Source: Deltaproteobacteria bacterium (GTDB taxonomy: Bacteria; Desulfobacterota; Binatia; UBA9968; JAJDTQ01). Taken from it: a DNA stretch of 64,000 nt. The notes beneath the pieces are model-generated. The model worked only from the letters and a program-made list of their open reading frames with translations, was not told where the DNA came from and did not search any database. The translations under genes were made by a program, and so were the position numbers. Where the stretch lies: positions 1 to 64,000 of the forward strand of contig JAPPNF010000128.1 of the NCBI GenBank assembly GCA_028818755.1, written 5' to 3'. Below, one piece after another: positions 34,585 to 43,257 of the stretch; position 1 is the stretch's first letter; each line of letters opens with the position of its first letter.

Positions 34585-37303
34585 CCTTCGGACCCAACTC
34601 CTGGTGGAGGGCGTCGCTCAAGGCCTGCAGGCGCCCATCGTCAAGGATCTTCCCGCCTTCTCCGTCGGCGACGTAGAAGACGTCGGCCACCTGGTCGACG
34701 TCGGTGGAAATCTTCGCCAGGTGGATGGCGAAGCCGAGCGTCGAGAGCAGGTAGGTGATGGTGAAGAGAACCCCGGGCCGGTCCTGCGTGTACACCTCGA
34801 CGATGGTGAAATCATCCGACGCGGCATTGTCCCAGCGGACATGGGTGGGAACCCTCACCGCGGGCCTGTGCGACCAGGAAGGCCGCGACCGCCCCACCAG
34901 CTCGGCGACGTCCACCTTTCCCTTCAGGACCCTTTCCAGGGACAGCTCCATGCGCGACCACTTCCCCGAGTCCATGACCACCTCGGCCCTGCCCTGGTGC
35001 GAGATGCGGAAGACGTCGAGAATGAGCCCGTCCCGGCGGGTGTTGATGCGCGCGCTCAGCACGTTGAGCTCCATGGCGGCGAAGACGCCGGCGATGGACG
35101 CGAACAGGCCGGGCTGGTCGTGGGCGCAGATGGCGACCTCGCTGTGGCCGTGCTCGGGATGGTGGAACACCGCCGCCAGGAACGGCTCGTCCCGGAGGCG
35201 CCGCAGCAGCCGGTAGTGGAAGCGCATGTCCTCCTCCGGGGTGGTGAGGAAGTAGCGCCTGGGCATGGCCTCGACGAAGTCCCGCCGCACCTCGTCGGCG
35301 GGATGCTCGGCGCCGAGCTCGGCCATGACCCGCTCCTGTATGCGCCGCACCTTCAGGTCACGGTCCGGTCTCGCGTACTCTCCCTTCTCGCGTTCTTCCA
35401 GGACGTCGTGGGTATGGTTGAACAGCTCCTCCAGCAGCGACGCCTTCCAGTTGTTCCAGACGTCGGGCCCCACCGCCTTCATGTCCGAATACGTCAGCAC
35501 GTAGAGGGCTTTGAGATTCTCCGCCGTGCTCATGGTATCCGCCAAGTCCAGCACGGTCTTCTCGTCCTGGATGTCGCGGCGAAAGGCGGTGCCGGTGAGC
35601 AACAGGTGATGGAGCACGAGAAAGGCCAGCAACTCCTGCTGGTCGACGTTGAGACCCATGCGCTCGGCGACCCGCAGGGCCATGACCCGTCCCAGTTCCG
35701 AGTGGCCGCCGCCCTGGCCCTTGCCGATATCGTGGAAAAGGATGCCCAGGATCAGGATCTCGGGTCTTTCGACCTCCCGGGCAAGCTGCGACAGGCGCGG
35801 CAGCGAGTCCTCGAACTCCCCGGACCGCAGGCGCTCGAACTCCTTGACCGCCCGCATCAGGTGCTGGTCCACGGTGTAGATGTGGTAGAGGTCGTGCAGC
35901 GCCATGCAGCGCACCCGGCCGAATTCCGGGATCAGGGCATCCAGGACCCCGGTGCGATGCATCTCCAGCAGGGTTTCGTAGATCCAGTCGTTGCCGCGCA
36001 GTATGTCGAGGAACCTTCGATTGGCCCCGGCCGATGCCGGGAGTCCCCCTTCCATCGCCCCGACCCACGCCCTGACCATCTCCCGGGAGTCCTGTCCCAG
36101 GTTCAAGCGATACCTTTGCAGGTCCACGAAGAGGTCGAGCAGTTCCTCGGGAGGCCGGTGCCCGCCGTTGACGGGCCTCACCGCGAGTGTCCGCTCCGTG
36201 ATTCGCACGCCGGGACGCAGTTCACGTCCGGGCCGCGGCCCGCGGCGCTGCGCGGGATCGTGATCCACCGCGCGGTGGATCACCAGCGACGACAGCCGGC
36301 TGACCTCCTCCGCGTGCAGGTAGTACGAACGCATGAAGGTCTCGACCTCGCTCAACCGCTCCTCCCCGTCGAAACCCAGCCCCTGCGCCGCCTGCTCCTG
36401 GGACTCGACGGTCAGCCGGTCCTGATGCCGGCCAGCCAGGAAATGGAGCTCGTTGCGGGTGCGCCAGAGGAAGTCCCGCCCCCGTTCCAGAGCGTCGGCA
36501 TCGTCTGGCTCCAGAAGGCCCGTACGGGGCAGGTCCTGGATCTCCGCGGCGCCGCTCTTCGCCCGCGCGATCCACATGGCCGTGTGGATGTCGCGGAGGC
36601 CCCCCTGCCCTTCCTTGATGTCGGGCTCCAGCAGGAAGACCGACTCGCCGTGACGCTGATGGCGCTGATCGCGCTCGCTGATCTTGGTGCCGACGAAGCG
36701 GTCGGCGCCGCCCCCTCTGAGCTGCCTCCAGAACACCCGCTCCAGGTCCCGATACAGCTTCTCGTCGCCGCAAATGAGACGCGCGTCCACCAGCGCGGTC
36801 TGGATCACCTGGTCGCGCCGGGCATGGCGTGCGCACTCGGTCACGGTGCGGGTCGCATGACCCACGGTCAACCCGGCGTCCCACAAGGGATAGAGGATCC
36901 TGTGGGTGACGAACTCCACGTAGGACGCCGCCCGCCAGCCATACAGGAACAGGATGTCGATGTCCGAGTAGGGATTCAACTCGCCGCGGCCGTACCCGCC
37001 CTGGGCCACCACCGCGCAGCGTCCCTTCGACGGCGCCGCCCCGTCTTCCTCCGCGGTCTCGAACAGGCGCCGCAAGAGGCAATCGATCATCTCGCCGTAT
37101 GCCCGCACCACCTCCGCGCCCGACGCCCCCGAGCGATGGGATCCAAGCAGCCGCTCGCGCCCCTGGTCGATGTACGCCCGGACGCCCTCTCCCGGATTCG
37201 CGCCCCGGACGTGCTCGTCCGCGAGCGTCCGCCAGGGGGCGCCCCCTCCGGCGCCGCGCATCGGACCCTGCATGTCTCCGCTTCCCTCCACGGCTGTCGT
37301 CAC
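34556..37303 (-). CDS. glnD: [Protein-PII] uridylyltransferase / uridylyl-removing enzyme
   Basis: This 915-residue nitrogen sensor modifies PII according to glutamine. Domains in order are: a nucleotidyltransferase (GGYGRGELNPYSDIDILFL, about residues 98-116), a linker domain, an HD domain (ILFHDIGKGQGGGHSELG) for deuridylylation, and two C-terminal ACT domains (CAHDQPGLFASIAGVFA; TQDRPGVLFTITYLL). The length matches full GlnD. The GTG at 37303 shares one base with the amidase TAG stop; ATG codons a few residues in are alternatives. No PII gene is in the window. Confidence 0.95.
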   Translation of the reverse strand: MTTAVEGSGDMQGPMRGAGGGAPWRTLADEHVRGANPGEGVRAYIDQGRERLLGSHRSGASGAEVVRAYGEMIDCLLRRLFETAEEDGAAPSKGRCAVVAQGGYGRGELNPYSDIDILFLYGWRAASYVEFVTHRILYPLWDAGLTVGHATRTVTECARHARRDQVIQTALVDARLICGDEKLYRDLERVFWRQLRGGGADRFVGTKISERDQRHQRHGESVFLLEPDIKEGQGGLRDIHTAMWIARAKSGAAEIQDLPRTGLLEPDDADALERGRDFLWRTRNELHFLAGRHQDRLTVESQEQAAQGLGFDGEERLSEVETFMRSYYLHAEEVSRLSSLVIHRAVDHDPAQRRGPRPGRELRPGVRITERTLAVRPVNGGHRPPEELLDLFVDLQRYRLNLGQDSREMVRAWVGAMEGGLPASAGANRRFLDILRGNDWIYETLLEMHRTGVLDALIPEFGRVRCMALHDLYHIYTVDQHLMRAVKEFERLRSGEFEDSLPRLSQLAREVERPEILILGILFHDIGKGQGGGHSELGRVMALRVAERMGLNVDQQELLAFLVLHHLLLTGTAFRRDIQDEKTVLDLADTMSTAENLKALYVLTYSDMKAVGPDVWNNWKASLLEELFNHTHDVLEEREKGEYARPDRDLKVRRIQERVMAELGAEHPADEVRRDFVEAMPRRYFLTTPEEDMRFHYRLLRRLRDEPFLAAVFHHPEHGHSEVAICAHDQPGLFASIAGVFAAMELNVLSARINTRRDGLILDVFRISHQGRAEVVMDSGKWSRMELSLERVLKGKVDVAELVGRSRPSWSHRPAVRVPTHVRWDNAASDDFTIVEVYTQDRPGVLFTITYLLSTLGFAIHLAKISTDVDQVADVFYVADGEGGKILDDGRLQALSDALHQELGPKDDGRADAAG

Positions 37304-38409
37304 TATGGATTACCCCTTTTCCGCAGCACGTTGGCGTAGTTCTTGATGCCGCGGTACAGGCCCTCGACGATGGCCTCCTGGAACTCGGCGCGCTGCAGCG
37401 CCCGCGCCTCGCGGCGATTGCTGACGAAGAACAGCTCCGCCAACGCGGACGGCATGCGCGCTCCCACCAGCACGTAGAACAACCCCTTCTTCACCCCCAG
37501 GTCCTTGGCGCTCGGATACTGCGGCCGGGTCCTCTTCACCAGCGACGATTGGAGGTGGCTCGCCAGGCTGATGGAATCCGACAGGTACACGTTCAGCTTG
37601 AGGTCGCTCAGCATGATTTGCAAGTCCGTGAGGTTCCTGCGCGCGGTGCCGTTCTCCCGCGCGGCCAGCTTCATGGTGGCTTCGTCCGTGGTCTTGTCCA
37701 GGTAGTAGGTCTCCAGGCCGCCGGCCCTGCGGTTGTGGCTGGCGTTGGCGTGAAGGGAAAGGAACAGGTCGGCGCGCTCCGCGTTGGCCATGGCCGTGCG
37801 TCCCTTGAGGGGAATGAACACGTCCGCGTTCCTGGTAAGGACCACGTCCACTCCCATGCGACGGCGGAGCCTGGGCGCCAGCTTCCTGGCCACGCGAAGC
37901 ACCACGTCCTTCTCCTTGAGCCCGCCCGCGCCGATGGCCCCGGGATCCTTCCCGCCATGGCCCGGGTCCAGCACGATCCTGCGGACCGCCAACTGCCGGC
38001 CCGCCGCCGACCCGCTCTTCCGCTCCACGTCCACCAGCAGCCGGTGGGGGTTTGACAGCAGCACCGCGTCATGGCTGCCGGGCCGCTTGAGGTCGAGCAC
38101 CACCCGCACCACGTCCGCCTTGTACTGAGCCAGCCGGACCCGGCGAACCAGCGAATCGCCGACCTGGACCTGCCGCCCGGTCTTCAGGCGAGCCCCCGCG
38201 AGATCCAGGTAGATGCGCGGCGGCAGGCGCTTCCGGGGAACCGCCGGCAGGGTCCGTATCGTGTACTTGACCGGCCCGGACAGGTCGAGGATCACTCGCG
38301 TGTAGTTGGATGAGGAGAGGTGCCGCACGCTCGTGAGCACGGCGGCGTCGACCTCGAACGCCGTGCCCGCAGCGCACAACACAAGCAACACCGCCAGTAG
38401 ACGCGCCAA
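37303..38409 (-). CDS. amiC: N-acetylmuramoyl-L-alanine amidase (AMIN plus Amidase_3)
   Basis: This 368-residue exported cell-wall amidase has a signal peptide (LLAVLLVLCAAGTAFEVDAA), an AMIN targeting domain (NYTRVILDLSGPVKYTI) and a zinc amidase domain. The metal and catalytic residues are in LDPGHGGKDPGA, a Glu in LKEKD, and the His of SLHAN, with a terminal Glu in ALAELFFVSN. No ATG fits. A TTG at 38409 with GGAGG four bases upstream is favoured because the signal peptide starts there. A longer frame would start inside repeat element C, which lies 22 bp upstream. Confidence 0.88.
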   Translation of the reverse strand: MARLLAVLLVLCAAGTAFEVDAAVLTSVRHLSSSNYTRVILDLSGPVKYTIRTLPAVPRKRLPPRIYLDLAGARLKTGRQVQVGDSLVRRVRLAQYKADVVRVVLDLKRPGSHDAVLLSNPHRLLVDVERKSGSAAGRQLAVRRIVLDPGHGGKDPGAIGAGGLKEKDVVLRVARKLAPRLRRRMGVDVVLTRNADVFIPLKGRTAMANAERADLFLSLHANASHNRRAGGLETYYLDKTTDEATMKLAARENGTARRNLTDLQIMLSDLKLNVYLSDSISLASHLQSSLVKRTRPQYPSAKDLGVKKGLFYVLVGARMPSALAELFFVSNRREARALQRAEFQEAIVEGLYRGIKNYANVLRKRGNP

Positions 38410-38431
38410 TCCGCCTCCCCGTGACTCCCTA

Positions 38432-38590
38432 GTGTCCTGTCCCACGTAATTCTTTACCGAGATGCGCAGGATTTCTCGTTGTCGGCAAGGCGCGATGACG
38501 AGCAGTGGCGGGTACCACGCGAGGAAGAGCAACGCAGCCGACGACGAGAAAGACCAGCATATCGGTAAAGAATTACGTGGGACAGGACAC
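38432..38590. repeat. 159-bp TA-flanked inverted-repeat element, copy C
   Basis: This element is flanked by TA at 38430-38431 and 38591-38592 in a C-TA ... TA-G context. The arms read GTGTCCTGTCCCACGTAATT and are identical for 29 bases, with matches continuing to about 34. The core, in forward orientation, holds GGCAAGGCGCGATGACGAGC and an inner inverted repeat (TTTCTCGTTGTCGGC against GCCGACGACGAGAAA). It lies between mutS and amiC, both on the minus strand, and its right TA is part of the mutS stop codon. Confidence 0.93.
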
Positions 38591-41193
38591 TAGTACTTGG
38601 ACAGGCCCCTGACCTCCGTCACGAGATCGTCCAGGACGTTCAACGCCTCCAGGGGCGTGAGCGCGTTGGTATCGATGGCCTGGAGCTTTTCCCGCAACCG
38701 GTCCTGACCCGAGTCGTACAACATCAACTGGACTCCCTCCGGCGCCGCTTCGACGCCGGCAAGGCGAGGTTGTCCCCAGGCATTCAGCTCCTCGCCCTCC
38801 AGGTTCTTGAGAATCTCCTTGGCCCGCTCGATGAGCGGACGCGGCAACCCGGCCAGGCCGGCCACCTGGATGCCGTAGCTGCGACTGGCCGGACCCTCCT
38901 TGAGGGTGCGCAGAAAGATCACCTCCCCCTGCCATTCCTTGACCGCGAAGTTGAAGTTCTTCACGCGTTCCCGCGTGCGCGCCAGACTCGTCAGCTCGTG
39001 GTAGTGGGTGGCGAACAGCGTCCGCGGCCGGTGCGGCGACTCGTGCAGGAACTCCGCCAGCGACCAGGCGATGGAGATGCCGTCAAAGGTGCTCGTGCCG
39101 CGGCCCACCTCGTCCAGGAGGATCAGGCTGCGGGGCGTGGCCAGGCGCAGGATGCGGGCCGTCTCCTTCATCTCCACCATGAACGTCGACTCTCCCGCCG
39201 CCAGCGCGTCGGTAGCGCCGAAGCGGGTGAACAGCCGGTCCACCAGCCCCACGTGGGCGGCGTCGGCGGGCACGAAGCTGCCCATCTGCGCGAGGATCAC
39301 CACCAGCGCCACCTGCCGCATGTAGGTGGACTTGCCCGCCATGTTGGGACCGGTCAGGAGCATGATCTGCGTGGCCTCGGAATCCATCCCGCAATCGTTG
39401 GGGACGAATCCGCCGCGCCCCAGCGCGGCCTCCACCGCCGGATGCCGCGCCGCGCGCATGGCGAGGGTCAGGCTGGAGTCCACCCGCGGGCGGACGAAGC
39501 GCCGGGTTTCGGCGGTCTCCGCCAGCGCCAGCAGCGCGTCGAGCCTGGCCAGCGCCAGGCTGGACTGCTTGAGGACCGGGTAGTGGGCGGCGATACGGTC
39601 GAGCAGGTCCGCGAAGATCCGCGCTTCCAGCTTCAGTATCTCCTCGTCCGAGCCCAGCACCCGGGCCTCGTAGTCCTTCAGCTCGGGGGTGATGAACCGT
39701 TCGCCGTTGGCCAGCGTCTGTTTGCGGATGTAGTTGTCCGGAACGTTGCCGAGATTGGCCCGGGTGACCTCGATATAGTACCCGAACACCTTGTTGTAAC
39801 GTACCTTCAGCGAGTTGATGCCGGTGCGCTGGCGCTCCTGGTGCTGCAGGTCCGAGATCCAGCCCTTGGCGTTGCCGCGGATGGACGAGAGCGTGTCCAG
39901 TTCTTCATCGAAACCGGCGCGCACGAAACCCCCGGCGCGGGCGGTGGCCGGGGGCGCGTCCACCAACGCCCGTTGCACCAGTTCCACCACCTCCGGCACC
40001 GGCTCCAGTTGCGACCGAAGCCGGGTGAGCGGCTCGCTGCCGCACGCTGCGAGCTGTTCCCGCACCGCTTCCAGCGCCCGCAGCGTGTCCTTGATGGCGG
40101 TGAGGTCCCGGGGCGAGGCGCTTCGGGAAACGATCCGGCCGGACAGCCGTTCCAGATCCTGGACCCCGTGGAGGGCCTCCCGCAGCCTCCGCCGCATTTC
40201 CGGAGCGGCAACCAGCTCCTCCACGGAGTCCTGCCGGCGCCGGATCCGTTGCTCCTCCAGCAAGGGATAGAGGATCCACTTGCGCAGCTCTCGCGCCCCC
40301 ATGGCCGTACGCGCCGGCTCCAGGACGCCGAGCAGCGAGCCGCGCTTGCCTCCGTCGAAGGCGCGCACCAGCTCGAGATTGGCCTGGGTGTTCTCGTCCA
40401 GCATGAGAAACTGCGACGCACGATACGGCTCCAGCGCGGTCAGCACCTGCACCGCGCCGGGCGAGCGGTCTTCCAGATAGGCGAGAATGGCGCCCGCGGC
40501 CCGCACCCCCAGCGGCCACTCATCCTGCGGGCCCTGGTAGATGCCGCTGCTGTTCAGCCTCTGGACCGCCGCCCCCGAGAACCACGTCTCCGGCCCCGGG
40601 GTGCAGTGCACTCCTGCGTAGTCCTCACGCAAACCGGCGAGAGGACCGGAAAGAGTGTCGGGGATCAGCAGCTCCCGCGGTTGAATCCGTCCCAACTCGT
40701 TGGTGAGGGCCGCATAGCCCGTCATTTGGGTGAAGCGGAACTCGCCGGTGGTGACGTCGGTGAAGGACAAGCCGTAGTCGTCGCGGGCGGCGGTGACGGC
40801 GACGAGAAAATTGTTGAGCTCGGCGTCGAGTCCCTCCCCCTCGGTGAGGGTACCGGGGCTGATGACCTTGATCACCTCGCGCCGCACCACTCCCTTGGCG
40901 AGCTTGGGGTCCTCGGTCTGCTCGCACACCGCCACCTTGAAGCCGGCGGACAGGAGCTTGCCGATGTAGGGGGTGGCCGCGTGGTGCGGCACGCCGCACA
41001 GCGGAACGGGCGCGCCGTCGTTGCGGTTGCGGCTGGTGAGCGCGATGTCGAGCACCTTCGACGCCCTTTCCGCATCCTCGAAGAACATCTCGTAGAAGTC
41101 CCCGAGCCGGAAGAACAGGATGGCGTCCTGGTGACGCTCCTTGATCTCCAGGTACTGATGCATCATGGGCGTGAGCCGTGTCCGCTCCATCAT
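38590..41193 (-). CDS. mutS: DNA mismatch repair protein MutS
   Basis: This 867-residue mismatch-recognition ATPase has the mismatch-binding motif FFRLGDFYEMFFEDA near the N-terminus (Phe-x-Glu in DFYEMF), then connector, lever and clamp domains. The ATPase has Walker A TGPNMAGKSTYMRQ, Walker B SLILLDEVGRGTSTFDG and the THYHEL motif. The length is typical. Its stop codon TAG (38590-38592) combines the TA of the repeat target and the first base of element C. Element D lies upstream, so mutS is bracketed by two copies. Confidence 0.97.
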   Translation of the reverse strand: MMERTRLTPMMHQYLEIKERHQDAILFFRLGDFYEMFFEDAERASKVLDIALTSRNRNDGAPVPLCGVPHHAATPYIGKLLSAGFKVAVCEQTEDPKLAKGVVRREVIKVISPGTLTEGEGLDAELNNFLVAVTAARDDYGLSFTDVTTGEFRFTQMTGYAALTNELGRIQPRELLIPDTLSGPLAGLREDYAGVHCTPGPETWFSGAAVQRLNSSGIYQGPQDEWPLGVRAAGAILAYLEDRSPGAVQVLTALEPYRASQFLMLDENTQANLELVRAFDGGKRGSLLGVLEPARTAMGARELRKWILYPLLEEQRIRRRQDSVEELVAAPEMRRRLREALHGVQDLERLSGRIVSRSASPRDLTAIKDTLRALEAVREQLAACGSEPLTRLRSQLEPVPEVVELVQRALVDAPPATARAGGFVRAGFDEELDTLSSIRGNAKGWISDLQHQERQRTGINSLKVRYNKVFGYYIEVTRANLGNVPDNYIRKQTLANGERFITPELKDYEARVLGSDEEILKLEARIFADLLDRIAAHYPVLKQSSLALARLDALLALAETAETRRFVRPRVDSSLTLAMRAARHPAVEAALGRGGFVPNDCGMDSEATQIMLLTGPNMAGKSTYMRQVALVVILAQMGSFVPADAAHVGLVDRLFTRFGATDALAAGESTFMVEMKETARILRLATPRSLILLDEVGRGTSTFDGISIAWSLAEFLHESPHRPRTLFATHYHELTSLARTRERVKNFNFAVKEWQGEVIFLRTLKEGPASRSYGIQVAGLAGLPRPLIERAKEILKNLEGEELNAWGQPRLAGVEAAPEGVQLMLYDSGQDRLREKLQAIDTNALTPLEALNVLDDLVTEVRGLSKY

Positions 41194-41260
41194 GTCATCC
41201 TAACACGGGACGGGGCGGCGGACCTCGGCAAGCCGATGCGGTCCGCGCGACAGGCTGCTA

Positions 41261-41419
41261 GTGTCCTGTCTCACCAATAGCTTTACGAAGATGCGAGGGC
41301 ATTTTTGTCGTCGGCAAGGCGCGATGACGAGCAGTGGCGGGCACCACGCGAGGAAGAGCAACGCAGCCGACGGCGAAAAAGACCCGCAGATTCGTAAAGC
41401 TATTGGTGAGACAGGACAC
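41261..41419. repeat. 159-bp TA-flanked inverted-repeat element, copy D
   Basis: This element is flanked by TA at 41259-41260 and 41420-41421 (context C-TA ... TA-C). The arms GTGTCCTGTCTCACCAATAG continue CTTTACGAA and are identical for 29 bases. The core is in forward orientation. It lies between the vWA gene and mutS on the minus strand, and its right TA gives the vWA stop codon TAG. Confidence 0.93.
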
Positions 41420-43011
41420 TACACCTTGCGCCGCTGGCCCAGCAGGTAGTCCACGAGCAGGTACTGTCCCAGGCGATCGGGACGGGTGTAGAAAGCGCGC
41501 CCCTTGTTGAGCCGGGTCATCTCGTCCACGAAGCCCTTCAGCACCGGGCTGTCGTCCAGCATGAAGGTGTTGATGGTGATGCCCCGTTGGGTGACCCGTT
41601 TCGCTTCCTTCAGGGTCTCCTCGGCCGCGCGCTGGCTGATGCCGCCGAAGCTCAGCGGCCATTCGCAATAGAGCCGGCCCTGGCGGCAGTACGCCGTGGG
41701 CTGGCCGTCGGTGATGACGATGATCTGCTGATTGCGGGTCGAGCTCCGCTTCTTCAACAGGTCGATGGCGAGATGGAGTCCGTCCTGCAGGTTGGTGAAG
41801 GGATCTCCCATGTTCCAGGTGGCTTCCGGCAGATCCTTCGCCTTGAGCTCCACCGCCCGGGTAAAGAAACCGACGATGCCGAAATAGTCCTGGGGGTACT
41901 TGGAACGGCACAGGGACTCCATGGCCAGGGCCACCTTCTTGGCCGCGGCGAATCGCCCGTCCCAGCTCATGGACCAGCTCATGTCCAGCAGCAGGACCGT
42001 GGCGGCCCGGGTCGAGTACTGGGAATCGAAGACCATGAAGTCCCTGGGCTCGAGGCTCAAGGGCAGCTTCGCGTCGCGCCGCAGGGCGGCCCGGAGGGTT
42101 TCGTTGAGGTTCAGGTTCAGGGGGTCGCCGGAGACGTACGGCCTGCTCGACTCGGGTACGACCTCCTGGGAGCCGTGCCGGGCGATCTGATGACGGCCGG
42201 CCGCGTCCCGGCTGAGCTGCTTGTAGATGTCCCGCAGGGCGATCTGGCCGATGCGCCGGACGCCGCGCGGCGTCAGTTCGAAGTGGTCGCCCTTGTCGAC
42301 GACGTAGCCGCCGTCCTCGAGGGAGGACTCCAGCCGCATCACCCCCTCGTAGTCCTCCTGGGCCTGCGCTCCCAGCAGGCTGTTCAGGAGGTCCATGTCC
42401 ACGTCCTTGGGATGGCTGCTGGAAAGCTGCCCCTCCAGCTTCTGCAACCCCTCCATGCGTTCCTGGAGCTCCGAGGCTTCCTCGAAATTCAACGATTCCT
42501 GGCCTCTGAAGAGGTTTCCCTCACGTCGAATATAGTTTTCGAGCCGGCGTATCTTGTCCAGTTGAGAGAGGATCTCCTCGAAGTCCCTCTTTGCCTCCGG
42601 ATTCTCGAAGTTGTAACCCGCCAGCCGCTCGATGGCGTCGCTCAGCTTGGGCGGAAGGTGCTGCAGGAACTCGTCCTTCTTCTCCGCCTCCGCCCGGTCC
42701 GGCGTCTCCTGCAGGGTCTTGCGCTCGCTGGCGACGATGTCCTGGAGCTTCTCCTGGATCTCGTCAAGCGCCGAGCGGATCTGGTACTGCTCGTACATCC
42801 GGCGCTTTTCCCGGGCCACCTGCGACAGCAGGTCGTCGAGGCCGGCGACGCGCTCCTCGTCCTCGCCCATGCCGCGCTGCATCAGGCGGCGCATGGATTG
42901 CTGCAGGTCTCCGGTCTCGTCGAGGTGCTCGTTCAACTGGTCGAACACCTCGTCCGGGCGCATGGACCTGTCCTGCACCCCGTTCCAGCGACTGTAGCGG
43001 GCGTGGATCAT
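41419..43011 (-). CDS. von Willebrand factor A domain protein (partner of AAA+ ATPase)
   Basis: This 530-residue cytoplasmic protein has a long helical N-terminal half (about residues 20-290) rich in charged coiled-coil-like segments. A C-terminal vWA domain follows with the metal-ion site DMSWSMS in LLLDMSWSMSWDGRFAAAK, a Thr site in NMGDPFTNLQDGL and Asp in IVITDGQPT. It pairs with the AAA+ gene upstream (element E between), like magnesium-chelatase D/I or MoxR-vWA systems that insert metals or remodel proteins. The client is unknown. Its TAG stop is completed by element D. Confidence 0.85.
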   Translation of the reverse strand: MIHARYSRWNGVQDRSMRPDEVFDQLNEHLDETGDLQQSMRRLMQRGMGEDEERVAGLDDLLSQVAREKRRMYEQYQIRSALDEIQEKLQDIVASERKTLQETPDRAEAEKKDEFLQHLPPKLSDAIERLAGYNFENPEAKRDFEEILSQLDKIRRLENYIRREGNLFRGQESLNFEEASELQERMEGLQKLEGQLSSSHPKDVDMDLLNSLLGAQAQEDYEGVMRLESSLEDGGYVVDKGDHFELTPRGVRRIGQIALRDIYKQLSRDAAGRHQIARHGSQEVVPESSRPYVSGDPLNLNLNETLRAALRRDAKLPLSLEPRDFMVFDSQYSTRAATVLLLDMSWSMSWDGRFAAAKKVALAMESLCRSKYPQDYFGIVGFFTRAVELKAKDLPEATWNMGDPFTNLQDGLHLAIDLLKKRSSTRNQQIIVITDGQPTAYCRQGRLYCEWPLSFGGISQRAAEETLKEAKRVTQRGITINTFMLDDSPVLKGFVDEMTRLNKGRAFYTRPDRLGQYLLVDYLLGQRRKV

Positions 43012-43083
43012 GAGCGGTAAACCGCGGTCATCAGCGTGCTTCCGTGAGTGAATGGGAGCGGCCGGGTCGACGCACCGCTCCTA

Positions 43084-43242
43084 GTGTCCTGTCCCACATA
43101 ATTCTTTACCAATCTGCTGGTCTTTTTTGTCGTCGGCTGCGTTGCTCTTCCTCGCGTGGTGCCCGCCACTGCTCGTCATCGCGCCTTGCCGACGACAAAA
43201 AATCCTGCGCACCTTGGTAAAGAATTACGTGGGACAGGACAC
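43084..43242. repeat. 159-bp TA-flanked inverted-repeat element, copy E
   Basis: This element is flanked by TA at 43082-43083 and 43243-43244 (context C-TA ... TA-C). The arms match copy C closely (GTGTCCTGTCCCAC then A or G, TAATTCTTTACC) but end CAA instead of CGA on both sides. One arm mismatch occurs at position 15. The core is reversed, with a perfect 15-bp inner inverted repeat (TTTTTTGTCGTCGGC). It sits between the AAA+ and vWA genes, 15 bp after the AAA+ stop. Confidence 0.93.
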
Positions 43243-43257
43243 TACATCGTCGGGGAG

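Noticed and set aside
34508-37339. Plus-strand open frame (943 codons) opposite glnD
   Set aside because: It is exactly antisense to GlnD, whose domains are clear. Composition is typical of a shadow frame.
38410-38532. Start of the amidase inside repeat element C
   Set aside because: The upstream ATG lies in the element core and would put 41 unrelated residues before the signal peptide. The TTG at 38409 with GGAGG fits better.
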